A stretch of 64,000 nt of DNA from Alphaproteobacteria bacterium (GTDB taxonomy: Bacteria > Pseudomonadota > Alphaproteobacteria > Sphingomonadales > Sphingomonadaceae), in the NCBI GenBank assembly GCA_030424845.1, contig JAUHWC010000007.1:1-64000 (forward strand). Direction: 5' to 3'. Position numbers and translations under genes: made by a program. This document shows positions 1 to 8,132 of this stretch, one piece after another (the first letter of the stretch is position 1; every line of letters starts with the position of its first letter). The notes beneath the pieces are model-generated. The model was not told the DNA's origin, searched no databases, and was given only the letters and a program-made list of their open reading frames with translations.

Positions 1-493
1 CCATGAAGGACGTGCTGCCAGCCTCGGCGGTGGCCGAAAGCTTGCTCCACGTGTGGTCACGCGTGCCGTGGAGGTTGAGTGTACCGCGCATCAGCATGAT
101 GCCGCGATCTCCCATCGTGTTGATGTCCTCGCCCGCAACATTGTCGGTCAGCGTGATGGTGGCATTGTGCCGGTGGGGGGTGTCAGCCGTGCCGATGGTG
201 AGCGATCCGCCCGGAACGTAGATCCACTCGCTCTCGAGGCTGATGTCGCGGTCGTCGGAGAATGTCAGGCTGCCCTGAATGGTCAGGCCGCGCAGGCCTG
301 GCGCGTCAACGTCCAGCACCACATCCATATCGCGGGAGATAACCACCGTATCGCCCGCTGCAGGCACCTGTCCGCTTGGCCAGGTCGACGCATCGGACCA
401 GAGCGACTGGGCATTTGCGGCCGAAGCCACGCCCAGCAGCGCGGCAATTGGCACAAGCATGACGGATTTGAGCAAGCAGAGCTGCAAGCGCAT
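1..493 (-). CDS. Secreted G8-domain protein, N-terminal part (cut by window edge)
   Basis: The reading frame starts at an ATG ending at 493, eight bases after a strong GGAGGGG ribosome site, and stays open to the left edge, so only about 164 N-terminal residues are visible. Residues 1-26 form a signal peptide with a hydrophobic core and a likely cut after ASAANA. The mature part begins SLWSDASTWPSGQVPAAGD and continues with LDVDAPGLRGLTIQGSL, WIYVPGGSLTIGT, GDRGIMLMRGTLNLHG and TWSKLSATAEAGS. This spacing of glycines, tryptophans and beta-strands is typical of the G8 domain of extracellular proteins of the CEMIP/TMEM2 type. Known G8 proteins often carry right-handed beta-helix repeats further on, which here would lie outside the window. 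An export role is clear; the substrate or ligand is not known. It is divergent from the chimeric gene at 1155. Confidence 0.8.
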   Translation of the reverse strand, partial: MRLQLCLLKSVMLVPIAALLGVASAANAQSLWSDASTWPSGQVPAAGDTVVISRDMDVVLDVDAPGLRGLTIQGSLTFSDDRDISLESEWIYVPGGSLTIGTADTPHRHNATITLTDNVAGEDINTMGDRGIMLMRGTLNLHGTRDHTWSKLSATAEAGSTSFM

Positions 494-675
494 GGTGATT
501 TCCCCTCCGGCGGGCTCCCTGTCCCGCAACTATGATCGGGATCGAGTTTGCCGCGAGGATGCCGGTTTGCCAAGGGCTACCAGCCGAACGACTTTTCCGC
601 CGTATGCTCTGAAATTTCCAAGTGAAAGAGGTGGTGCGCGACGCAGTCAAGAGCGCTTCGGTCTCACGGCCAAAG

Positions 676-693
676 TTCCCATATCAATGGGAA
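676..693. promoter_or_regulatory. Inverted repeat TTCCCA-N6-TGGGAA, possible operator
   Basis: This is a perfect 6-base inverted repeat with a TATCAA centre. It is followed at once by further GTGGGAAA and CGGAAA half-sites (699-716). A related repeat lies at 778-803. The position, about 190 bases upstream of the G8-protein start, suits a regulator site for that gene. No regulator is known to me for it. Confidence 0.35.
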
Positions 694-777
694 AATAGTG
701 GGAAATCACGCGGAAATCGCCCGACTTTTGGCGCGCACTACGTTTAGCTTGCTCAATCAGAATAGTTATTCCGGCGC

Positions 778-803
778 TTTCCCATATCGACGTTCCTGGG
801 AAA
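778..803. promoter_or_regulatory. Inverted repeat TTTCCCA-N12-TGGGAAA, possible operator
   Basis: Seven-base arms match exactly over a 12-base centre. The left arm and its flank (CCCATATC) repeat the sequence at 679-686. Two copies of one motif in a divergent spacer suggest a shared DNA-binding protein. Confidence 0.35.
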
Positions 804-1012
804 AATCTCGGGTCTCCTGAGAACCGAACCTGAAGCCTTCGATGATCAGCGGAACTTGGACAGCGCAAAAGACGCGCAGCTGCTGCCAGATCACTCAAAG
901 TCAGGCGGATTCGCCGCCAATCGCGGTGTGCGAGTTCGCCGATTTCGGCTTCCGAAAGGGATATCCACAGCTAGTTTTCGCTGCGGCAAATTTTTCAATC
1001 GGCCTGATCTTT

Positions 1013-1034
1013 CAAACGACGCGCAAACGACGCG
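1013..1034. repeat. 11-base direct tandem repeat
   Basis: CAAACGACGCG occurs twice back to back (1013-1023 and 1024-1034) in the non-coding spacer. Nothing links it to a function. Confidence 0.6.
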
Positions 1035-1154
1035 CTAGTTTGAGAATCTGCAATGATTAAAGATAGATGGGAGTGTTTCGAGCGCGTTCGCATGTCTTGA
1101 AATTCGATGCTGGCTGATCCTAGCCTTGGCGAAATTCACCCGGAGAATTCCGCC

Positions 1155-2105
1155 ATGAAAGACATGAAAGTTTCCCTCTATCGCCACCGCGAGCTCGCGA
1201 TCGAGTGGCGTGAACCTGCATCGCTCAAGCGCAGTCCCAACAACCCGCGCCAGCATTCAAAGGATCAGATCCACAAGCTGCGCTGCTCGCTCCGCGAGTT
1301 CGGCTTCACCAACCCGATCCTCGTTGATGACCAGGGGGTCGTATTGTGCGGGCATGGTCGGCTGGAGGCGAGTATCGCGGAAGGCATCGCCAAGGTGCCG
1401 GTCATCCAGATCTCGCACCTCGATGAGGCACAACGCCGGGCCTATGTCATCGCCGACAATGCCCTTGCCGAGAAGGCCGGGTGGTCGCAGGAACTGTTGC
1501 GCAGTGAACTCGGGGGGCTGATCGAGCTTGGTTTCGATCTCGAGCTGACCGGGTTCGACACGGTCGAGATCGACAGCCTGCTCTCGTTTGATGACACCGG
1601 CACTGACGGCGGCGCCGCCGAGGACGAGGAAGCGGTCGAGCTGCCGGATGAGCGCGAACCGCTTTCGCGATTGGGTGACCACTGGATCATTGGTAGGCAT
1701 CACTTGCTGGTTGCCGATGCCCGCGACCCTGAAAGCTATGCACAGAGATTGCCTCTCATCACCGCTCCCGTATCCCGCATTCGGAAGGGCAAGGAGATCA
1801 AGCTCGTCATCTCCGATAGTACCGGAGCAGAGCGCGACGAGACGCTAGTATCTCTGCTGCGCGAGGCACTGGCGATCAGGGAAGAGGTCTTGTCAGAACC
1901 TGAAATGACCATTGCCGAGAACGCCGCATCCAGCGGGCGTTGCCGAAAGCCGATGACGCGATTGTTTCGCCTCTCATGGATCGCGCCGGAGATCGTCGAT
2001 GCGATTCTGGCTGGGGAGCAGCTTCACGCGGTGACAACCAGGTCGCTGCTCACAGCCGATCTGCCGTTGGACTGGTCGGATCAGAAGGCCGCCTTGGGCT
2101 TCTAG
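1155..2105 (+). CDS. Chimeric protein: ParB-like domain fused to serine-recombinase C-terminal tail
   Basis: The start ATG at 1155 follows GGAG by nine bases; an ATG at 1107 in the same frame lacks a site. The 316-residue product has two unrelated parts. Residues 1-198 match the N-terminal half of ParB-domain DNA methylases of mobile elements: NPRQHSKDQI, FGFTNPILVDD, GVVLCGHGRLEAS, RAYVIADNALAEKAGW, then GDHWIIGRHHLLVADARDPE. In those proteins the catalytic DPPY motif should follow, but it is absent. From about residue 199 (near base 1750) the sequence changes to the C-terminus of large serine recombinases: REIKLVI-like strand, ENAASSGRCRKPMTRLFRLS, WIAPEIVDAILAGEQ and the ending LPLDWSDQKAALGF. 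The recombinase catalytic and zinc-ribbon parts are missing. I infer a deletion scar that fused two genes of a former element in frame. Methylase and recombinase activity are both unlikely; DNA binding may remain. Confidence 0.75.
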   Translation: MKDMKVSLYRHRELAIEWREPASLKRSPNNPRQHSKDQIHKLRCSLREFGFTNPILVDDQGVVLCGHGRLEASIAEGIAKVPVIQISHLDEAQRRAYVIADNALAEKAGWSQELLRSELGGLIELGFDLELTGFDTVEIDSLLSFDDTGTDGGAAEDEEAVELPDEREPLSRLGDHWIIGRHHLLVADARDPESYAQRLPLITAPVSRIRKGKEIKLVISDSTGAERDETLVSLLREALAIREEVLSEPEMTIAENAASSGRCRKPMTRLFRLSWIAPEIVDAILAGEQLHAVTTRSLLTADLPLDWSDQKAALGF

Positions 2106-2213
2106 CACTCAAGGCAAGTGAGGTCTGCAAAACGGCCTCCTGAGACCGAGGCCGAAAATCCTGCATGAACGACCCGATCCGCCAGTCTCACTACCTCATA
2201 TGAAATGCTGGGC

Positions 2214-2240
2214 CCGACAAAGCCCGCGGAAATGCGGGCT
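2214..2240 (-). terminator. Hairpin terminator downstream of tRNA-Thr
   Basis: On the minus strand AGCCCGC and GCGGGCT form a 7-base stem over an ATTTCC loop (2221-2240), followed by TTTGT. It lies 54 bases beyond the 3' end of tRNA-Thr in its direction of transcription, which suits termination of the tRNA transcript. The T-run is short. Confidence 0.5.
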
Positions 2241-2293
2241 ACACAGGCCCCATCGCGTGAATGCCTTGGAAGTCGGGTAATTTTGGGAGTGGG

Positions 2294-2369
2294 TGGTGCC
2301 GCTTACTGGACTCGAACCAGTGACCCCATCATTACGAATGATGTGCTCTACCAACTGAGCTAAAGCGGC
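2294..2369 (-). tRNA. tRNA-Thr (CGT anticodon)
   Basis: This 76-base minus-strand cloverleaf has a GCCGCTT/AAGCGGC acceptor stem, D-arm AGCTCAGTTGGTAGAGC, an anticodon stem-loop with CGT in the loop TTCGTAA, T-arm CTGGTTCGAGTCCAG, and an encoded CCA end. It lies directly downstream of tRNA-Cys on the same strand. Its 3' end faces the accessory patch at 1-2.2 kb, as expected for an integration site. Confidence 0.95.
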
Positions 2370-2396
2370 CCTTTGCGCGGTGAGGCGCAAACTATG

Positions 2397-2470
2397 TGGA
2401 GGCCCGAGCCGGAATCGAACCGGCGTGCAAGGATTTGCAGTCCTCTGCGTAACCACTCCGCCATCGGGCC
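2397..2470 (-). tRNA. tRNA-Cys (GCA anticodon)
   Basis: This 74-base minus-strand cloverleaf has a GGCCCGA/TCGGGCC acceptor stem, an anticodon loop CTGCAAA with GCA, T-arm GCCGGTTCGATTCCGGC, and an encoded CCA end. It is 27 bases from tRNA-Thr, so the two are probably cotranscribed. Confidence 0.95.
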
Positions 2471-2604
2471 TCAATTCCCCAATGGAGAGCGCGGGCAACT
2501 AACGAATGCAAACCTAATGCGCAATGGGTTTCGTGCATCGCTTCGCTTGCGGGAAGCGGCGGGTATCGTTAGCACGCTAGGCAAGTCCCAGCGAAAGGCA
2601 GATC

Positions 2605-4083
2605 ATGTCCGGCAAAGACGTCAAGATGCAGCACATGGCAGGTGCGAACGAGGAACGGATCCTGAGTTCCGACGTGTTCGAAAGCGCCGGCCGGAACCTG
2701 CCGCCTGCCAACGGCACGGGCACCATCACCGAGGAAGCGCGCGATATCGATATCTACCACAAGTGCGATGTGGTGGTCGTGGGCGGCGGCCCTGCCGGCT
2801 GCGCGGCAGCATGGGCGGCGGCGAAGGCCGGCGCGGATGTGACGCTGGTGGAGCGCTACAACTGCCTGGGCGGGCTTTCCACGGGCGGGCTGGTGATGTG
2901 GATCGACCGGATGACGGACTGGTCCGGCAACCTGGTGATCCATGGCTTCGCCCGCGAATTCATCGAACGGATGCCGGCCGAAGGCGTGGCCGGGCCGCCG
3001 CGCGAGGACTGGGGCCAGCGCGAGGAACGCAAGGTCACCTACTGGCGCAACCGGACCACGGCGCAGCACGGCATCGTGCAATGGGCACCCACGCTGGACC
3101 CGGAGCGAATGAAGCTCAACGCGCAGGAAATGCTGCTGGAAGCGGGCGTGCGCATCGTCTTTCACGCATGGGCAGCGCGCCCGCTGGTGCAGGACAATGT
3201 GGCCAAGGGCGTGATCTTCGAGAGCAAGGCGGGGCGCAACGCGCTGCTGGCCGATGTGGTGGTCGATACAACGGGTGACGGGGACATGTTCGCCCGTTCG
3301 GGTGCAGACTATCACACCGACATCGAAGGCAAGGACCCGCATCATTCGATGAACACCAGCTGGATCCTTGGCGGGGTCAACATGGACCGCTGGCTGGACT
3401 GGAAGGAAGAGCATCCGGACGAGTTGCGCCAGCTGATGGCGGACGGTCGCGAGGCGCTTGGCTTCTTCCAGACACCCTATGTCAGCTGGCGGCCCGACAT
3501 CGCGCTGTTCCTCGGCCCGCGCCAGTCCGGCCTTTCCGCGCTGGACGTGGATGACATGACCGAGGTGGAAATCCGCAGCCACCGACTGATGCAGGGGCAC
3601 TGCGAATTCTTCCGCAAGCACGCACCGGGTTTCGAGAATGCCTACATGTTGCAGAGCGCCAGCCAGCTTGGCGTGCGGCACACGCGGCGGCTGGCGGGCG
3701 TGGGCAAGATCGTGCGCGGCGATTGGGAGAAGGAAGCCCCCGAGGCGGACGAGGTGGGCCTCAGCCCGTCGATCAACCCCAAGTACCCGCTGGTTTCCGT
3801 GCCCTACGGTTCACTGTTGCCGCTGCAACTCGATGGATTGCTTGCGGCGGGACGGCACATCAGCTGCGATGCGAATTCCCACGGCTTCATGCGCGAGATC
3901 CCGCAATGCTGGCTTACCGGCCATGCAGCGGGCGTGGGCGCTGCGCTGGCGGCCGATGCCGGGATCCAGCCGCGCGATGTGGATGTAGACGCGATCCGCA
4001 AGGTGCTGCGCCAGCAGGGCGCATTCCTCAGCGATGACGAGAGCGTCAAGGCCGTGCGTGGCGAGGCTGTCCCGGCCGAATAG
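2605..4083 (+). CDS. FAD-dependent oxidoreductase
   Basis: The 492-residue protein has a short polar N-terminal lead and then a dinucleotide-binding fold at residues 54-80, with VVVVGGGPAGCAAAWAAAK followed by an acidic strand end VERYNCLGG. A second flavin motif near residues 415-460 (LLAAGRHISCDANSHGFM and TGHAAGVGAALAADAG) is typical of the FAD-dependent oxidoreductase family PF12831. Members reduce or oxidise diverse organic substrates and the substrate cannot be read from sequence. The start ATG has an AAAGGCAG site. It faces the dehydratase-transporter pair at 4117-7221, which are probably functional partners. No signal peptide is seen, so it is likely cytoplasmic. Confidence 0.8.
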   Translation: MSGKDVKMQHMAGANEERILSSDVFESAGRNLPPANGTGTITEEARDIDIYHKCDVVVVGGGPAGCAAAWAAAKAGADVTLVERYNCLGGLSTGGLVMWIDRMTDWSGNLVIHGFAREFIERMPAEGVAGPPREDWGQREERKVTYWRNRTTAQHGIVQWAPTLDPERMKLNAQEMLLEAGVRIVFHAWAARPLVQDNVAKGVIFESKAGRNALLADVVVDTTGDGDMFARSGADYHTDIEGKDPHHSMNTSWILGGVNMDRWLDWKEEHPDELRQLMADGREALGFFQTPYVSWRPDIALFLGPRQSGLSALDVDDMTEVEIRSHRLMQGHCEFFRKHAPGFENAYMLQSASQLGVRHTRRLAGVGKIVRGDWEKEAPEADEVGLSPSINPKYPLVSVPYGSLLPLQLDGLLAAGRHISCDANSHGFMREIPQCWLTGHAAGVGAALAADAGIQPRDVDVDAIRKVLRQQGAFLSDDESVKAVRGEAVPAE

Positions 4084-4116
4084 CGGCCGGGCACGACAAG
4101 GCTGGAAAAGAAGGGG

Positions 4117-5775
4117 TCAGTCCTTTTCGGGCAGCAAGACGCCGCCTGTTTCCATGCCGCGCACATCCTGGCGGAAATTCGCCAGGTAACCGGTTGCCGG
4201 GATGCGATAGCCCGGGCCTTCGCGCGCTGCCAGCTCCTCTGCCGGGACATCGATATCGATGCTGCGATTGGCAACGGAGATGCGCACGATGTCACCATCG
4301 CGCACCTTGCCGATGGGGCCGCCTGTGGCCGCCTCGGGCGCAACCTCGGCCACGGTCAGCCCCTTCAGGCACAGGCCCGAAAGCTGCCCGTCGGTGACGA
4401 ATGCGGTGGTCTTGGCAAGGCCCGCCGCATCCAGTGCGAACAGCACCAGCGATGCCCCGCCGCCCATGGCCGGTCCGCCTTTCAGGCCCTGGTTGCGGCT
4501 GATGACGACATCGCCTTGCTTGACCACGCCATCCTCGATCGCCTGCATGCATTCCGCCGTGCTTTCAAACACGCGGGCAGGGCCGCTGAACTCCTCCGGG
4601 CGTGAACCGTCGCGGATGCCCAGGCGCACCACTGCGCTGGTCGCGAAACTGCCCTTCAGGATGGCGATGGCGGGGCCGGGGCCGACAGGATCGTCCATCG
4701 GGCGGATCACGTCGGGGCCTTCGATCTCGTAACCGGCGAGGTTTTCCGCCAGCGTCTTGCCGGTGCAGGTAAGCGCATTGCCATCGATATGCGGCAGCAG
4801 GCGCTTCAGCACGGCGCGCGCGCCGCCGGCATCCTCGAACTGCTCGATCCGCACATGGCCGGTGGGGCGCACAGCGGACAGGACCGGCACGTCGCTCATT
4901 TCCTCCCACATGGCGAAAATGTCGATGTCGCTCTCCGCCTCGATGGCGGTGGCCTGCAGGTGCTTGATGGCATTGATCGATCCGGATACACCCAGCACGG
5001 TGGCCACGGCGTTGCGGAAGGCGCCTTCGGTCATGATATCGCGCGGCAGCAGCTGCTCGTCCACCATCTCCACGATGCGGCGAGCGCAGGCTCGCGCGTT
5101 GTCCTGCATCTTGGGCGAATTGGCACGCACGGGGGCATTGCCGGGCAAGGTCATGCCCAGCGCCTCGACCACGGAGTGCATGGTGTTGGCGGTGGCCATG
5201 CCGGCGCAGACACCCGGCCCCATGATGGCGTTTTCGGCCATGTCGGCGACAGGGAACTTGGGTGTCTTGCCGAAGCGTTCGTCCACCTGTCCGGACCATA
5301 CATCTTCCACGTCCACCGGCTCGCCATCGATTTCACCGGCAGGCTGGTATCCGCCGATCACCAGGATGGTGGGAATGTTGAGGCGCGCTGCGGCCATCAG
5401 GTGGCCCGGCGGCGTCTTGTCGCAGCTGGTCAGGCAGATCATGCCGTCCAGCATGGCGGCTTCCACCTGCACCTCGATATCGTTGGCAATGATGTCGCGC
5501 CCGGCAAGGATGTAGGAGCCGGCCTTGTTGGCACCGGTGATGAAGTCCGAAGGGGCTGCGGTGCGCACCTCGAACGGGACACCGCCTGCCTTGCGGATCT
5601 CTTCCTTCACGATTTTCGCGATGCCATCGAGGTGGGCATAGCAGATCGCCAGCTCGCTGGAGGAATTGACCACCGCGATCTTGGGCTTCTCCATGTCCTC
5701 CTTGCTGAGGCCAAGCGCGCGCCAGTTGGCACGGCGTCCGGGCGAATTGGCGGCGAGCGAGCGCAGTTTGGTCAT
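4117..5775 (-). CDS. IlvD/Edd-family dehydratase (dihydroxy-acid dehydratase-like)
   Basis: The 552-residue protein has the three cysteines expected to hold an iron-sulfur cluster: Cys45 in ELAICYAHLD, Cys118 in CLTSCDKTPPG and Cys190 in GPGVCAGMATANTM. The C-terminal barrel has VTDGQLSGLCLKG and PEAATGGPIGKVRDGD. The family dehydrates 2,3-dihydroxy acids or sugar acids to 2-keto acids. The N-terminus (SELAIC where IlvD has PCN) and GMATANTM instead of GMFTANTM separate it from biosynthetic IlvD. Its pairing with an organic-acid-type transporter 12 bases upstream suggests a catabolic sugar-acid or hydroxy-acid dehydratase. It differs from Edd at 58564. Confidence 0.85.
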   Translation of the reverse strand: MTKLRSLAANSPGRRANWRALGLSKEDMEKPKIAVVNSSSELAICYAHLDGIAKIVKEEIRKAGGVPFEVRTAAPSDFITGANKAGSYILAGRDIIANDIEVQVEAAMLDGMICLTSCDKTPPGHLMAAARLNIPTILVIGGYQPAGEIDGEPVDVEDVWSGQVDERFGKTPKFPVADMAENAIMGPGVCAGMATANTMHSVVEALGMTLPGNAPVRANSPKMQDNARACARRIVEMVDEQLLPRDIMTEGAFRNAVATVLGVSGSINAIKHLQATAIEAESDIDIFAMWEEMSDVPVLSAVRPTGHVRIEQFEDAGGARAVLKRLLPHIDGNALTCTGKTLAENLAGYEIEGPDVIRPMDDPVGPGPAIAILKGSFATSAVVRLGIRDGSRPEEFSGPARVFESTAECMQAIEDGVVKQGDVVISRNQGLKGGPAMGGGASLVLFALDAAGLAKTTAFVTDGQLSGLCLKGLTVAEVAPEAATGGPIGKVRDGDIVRISVANRSIDIDVPAEELAAREGPGYRIPATGYLANFRQDVRGMETGGVLLPEKD

Positions 5776-5787
5776 TGCGGAACTGTC

Positions 5788-7221
5788 CTATTCGGCAGGC
5801 TGGGCTTCTGCCTTTTGCGGGGTGGGTTCGTCCTTCAGGTTGCGGGCGACCGATGCCAGCAACAGCACGAAGATGACGATGCCTGCCAGGCAGAAGGCGG
5901 TAAAGACATATCCCTGGCGTGCGCCCTCCGCGCCTTGCAGGAAGCCCGCGCCGGACCCGATGAAGGGAGCCGCCACGGCACCGAACTTGGCCATGAAGCT
6001 GGCCCAGCCACCGCCGAAGGCGCGCACGGCACTGGGGTAATAGATGCTGGTGATGGAGATCACCGCAGCATGGCCTGCGCCCACGAAGATTGCACCGATG
6101 AGAAGCACGGCAGCCAGGTTGAAGCCGCTGCCGACATAGCCCAGTCCCACCAGCAGGACGATGGGAATGCCGATCAGAGGTGCCAGGGCAATCCAGCCCG
6201 GACCGCGCTTTTCCGTCAGGGAGAGCAGCACCACGCCACCGATCGCGCCGACCATGCCGCTGGCACCGGAAAGCCAGGCCGCATCCTGTCGCGCGATGCC
6301 GAGGTTTTCCATGAATAGCACGCCATAGGCATTCTTGAGGTAGATCGCGATGCTGGAGAAGAAATAGGCCGCCCAGATGAACAGGGTGATCAGCACCAGC
6401 TTGCCCACGAACAGCTCGCGGAAGCGCAGGAACACGTTCGCCGCCTGGCGGAAGAAGGCATTGATCTCGCGGTTCTCGTTGGTCTTCACCTTGCGTTCGT
6501 CGGACAGGTAATAGCCTTGCCATGCGGCCGGATCGAAAGCGGGGTTGAAGCGCGCAAGCATCGGCGCGATCTGTGCCGGCGGCTTGTGCGTGGCGACCAT
6601 CCAGCGGGTCGATTCAGGCAGCATGAAGATCAGCACCAGCGAGAACACGCCGGTCATCGCACCGCAGACCCAGAAGATGCCTTCCCAGCCCAGCACGGGC
6701 GCGGTCCAGTTGGCGATCGGGGCTGCGGAGGAAGCGCCGAAGCTGAAGCCCAGCATGATGATGGTCACGCTGGTCGCGCGCATCGACTTGGGCATGCTTT
6801 CGATCCCTAGCGCCCATGTGGGGGCCAGCAGGCCGCCAATGGCAAGGCCGGATACGAAACGCAGCGCCATGAGCTGTTCGGGCGTCTGGGCAAAGCCCAC
6901 CGCCGTGGTCAGCACCGCGCTGCCGATGGTCGAAACGATGATGACGGGGCGCCTGCCGAACACGTCCCCGAGATAGGAGCCGAACAGCGAACCGATCATC
7001 TGGCCAAGGAAGGCGGCGGAGGTGACATAGCTGGTGGTGGTATCGTCGATCCCCCATTCCTCGCGGATATAGGGCAGGGCATAGGGAAGGGCGGTGAAAT
7101 CCTGCCCGTCAAAGAATGTCACAAGGGCGCACAGCACCAGCAGGGTCACATGGTAGCGACCGAAGGGTTGTTCCTGCAGGTATGTCGAAACGTCGAGCGT
7201 CTTGCCCTGGGCCGTTGCCAT
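5788..7221 (-). CDS. MFS transporter, aromatic acid:H+ symporter (AAHS) type
   Basis: The 477-residue inner-membrane protein shows twelve hydrophobic segments in two halves around a charged central loop (residues ~225-265). TM1 carries DGQD at residues 38-41, equivalent to the DG(Y/F)D motif of AAHS carriers. The loop after TM2 has GDVFGRRPVII, the MFS signature. AAHS members import benzoates, protocatechuate and similar acids by proton symport. It shares an operon with the dehydratase (12-base gap). A hairpin sits just before its ribosome site GGAGAGGA. The substrate is unknown, although an aromatic or hydroxy acid is likely. Confidence 0.85.
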   Translation of the reverse strand: MATAQGKTLDVSTYLQEQPFGRYHVTLLVLCALVTFFDGQDFTALPYALPYIREEWGIDDTTTSYVTSAAFLGQMIGSLFGSYLGDVFGRRPVIIVSTIGSAVLTTAVGFAQTPEQLMALRFVSGLAIGGLLAPTWALGIESMPKSMRATSVTIIMLGFSFGASSAAPIANWTAPVLGWEGIFWVCGAMTGVFSLVLIFMLPESTRWMVATHKPPAQIAPMLARFNPAFDPAAWQGYYLSDERKVKTNENREINAFFRQAANVFLRFRELFVGKLVLITLFIWAAYFFSSIAIYLKNAYGVLFMENLGIARQDAAWLSGASGMVGAIGGVVLLSLTEKRGPGWIALAPLIGIPIVLLVGLGYVGSGFNLAAVLLIGAIFVGAGHAAVISITSIYYPSAVRAFGGGWASFMAKFGAVAAPFIGSGAGFLQGAEGARQGYVFTAFCLAGIVIFVLLLASVARNLKDEPTPQKAEAQPAE

Positions 7222-7234
7222 TGTTGATCCTCTC

Positions 7235-7251
7235 CCACCAACGTCTGGTGG
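7235..7251 (-). promoter_or_regulatory. Inverted repeat CCACCA-N5-TGGTGG next to the transporter ribosome site
   Basis: A perfect 6-base inverted repeat with a 5-base centre lies 14-30 bases before the transporter start, directly upstream of its GGAGAGGA site. It could be an operator or an RNA hairpin affecting translation of the transporter-dehydratase operon. The regulator gene immediately upstream (7305-8063) is a candidate binder. Confidence 0.4.
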
Positions 7252-7304
7252 CGGACGATAGAGGCACTGGCCTTGCTAATCTAGGGCAATTGTGTGGATG
7301 CTAA

Positions 7305-8063
7305 CTAACTGTCGCCGCAGTTGTGGAAATGGCTGCGCGCCTTTTCGCGGGCGTTCCAGTCGACCTGGCGCAGGTAGCGATCGAGCGCATCAGCCTCATG
7401 GGTTGCTCCGGCGAAGAGGAAGGGCAGGTCCCGCCCAAGCCGGTATCCGCCCTCGGGCACTGTCTCCACCAGCTTTTCGCACCCCGCATCGGCAAGTTTC
7501 GATCGCAGGCGCGAGACGTGCACCTCAACGCTGTTCGTCTCCGGCGCGCTGTTGATGCGCCATACATCCTTCAGCAATTGCTGGCGTGTCACCCGTTCCC
7601 CGGGCTGGTCCGCCAACCGCCACAGCACGCCGAATTCACGCGGGTGCAGATGCAGCCAGCGCGCTCCCTTGCGGGCATCGCGGTGGAACAGGTCAAGCGT
7701 CAGCGGGCCCAGCGTGCGCCATCGCGGCAACATGCCGAACATGTCGTCCACCCGGCGGGCCCGAGCCGCCAGTTCGCGCAGCGAGGTCGAGGCCGGCAGG
7801 GCCTCGGCGCAACCGATGGTCAGCAGGTGGGCGCGTTCGGCCGCTTCTTCCACCCCCAGCATGATCAGCCGCCAGGCAGGCCGGTCTGCCTCGGCCATGC
7901 CGGCACGTTGTGCCTGCGTCAGCTGGCGCACGTCGCAAACCAGCACGTGCTTGCAATCGGCGCGGCTCCCGCCATGCCCCTGGCACAGTGTCCAGCCGGC
8001 CAGCTGCATGTTCCAGTGATCCGGTGGCTCCCGTGTCGGGGCGACCCAGCCGAATGTCGTCAA
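7305..8063 (-). CDS. Winged-helix transcription regulator (OmpR/PhoB-type C-terminal domain)
   Basis: The C-terminal region (residues ~117-206 of 252) is an OmpR/PhoB-type winged helix: LGPLTLDLFHRDARKG, LHPREFGVLWRLADQPGE, VTRQQLLKDVW, SVEVHVSRLRSKL and PEGGYRLG. The N-terminal ~110 residues have no receiver-domain aspartate pattern and I do not recognise them, so this is not a classic response regulator. I chose TTG at 8063 as start because GGGAG precedes it by seven bases; another in-frame TTG at 8150 falls inside a promoter-like palindrome. It is upstream of, and cotranscribed in direction with, the transporter-dehydratase pair, so it is probably their local regulator. Confidence 0.75.
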   Translation of the reverse strand: MTTFGWVAPTREPPDHWNMQLAGWTLCQGHGGSRADCKHVLVCDVRQLTQAQRAGMAEADRPAWRLIMLGVEEAAERAHLLTIGCAEALPASTSLRELAARARRVDDMFGMLPRWRTLGPLTLDLFHRDARKGARWLHLHPREFGVLWRLADQPGERVTRQQLLKDVWRINSAPETNSVEVHVSRLRSKLADAGCEKLVETVPEGGYRLGRDLPFLFAGATHEADALDRYLRQVDWNAREKARSHFHNCGDS

Positions 8064-8132
8064 TTTGCCACTCCCGCTTTGTCTCGCAGGTCCATGGCAG
8101 AACCAAATGCCTTGTTTTGCAGGTAGGTAATC

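Larger units (their letters stand above)
494..1154. other. Gene-free A/T-rich spacer between divergent genes
   Basis: I see no convincing gene here. The stretch is visibly richer in A and T than the surrounding DNA, with runs such as AAATTTTT near 990. It contains two inverted repeats built on TTCCCA/TGGGAA (676-693 and 778-803) that share CCCATATC, and an 11-base tandem repeat at 1013-1034. It would carry the promoters of both flanking genes. Its composition suggests acquired DNA or the remnant of an element. Confidence 0.5.

Noticed and set aside
2569-3681. Open frame of 370 codons on the minus strand, opposite the FAD oxidoreductase
   Set aside because: It is antisense to a clear gene, is full of His, Arg and Ala with no domain, and reflects high-GC codon bias. 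Many similar long antisense frames (for example 4789-6318, 26718-28550, 37043-39289, 47820-49949 and 54304-56106) were left out for the same reason.
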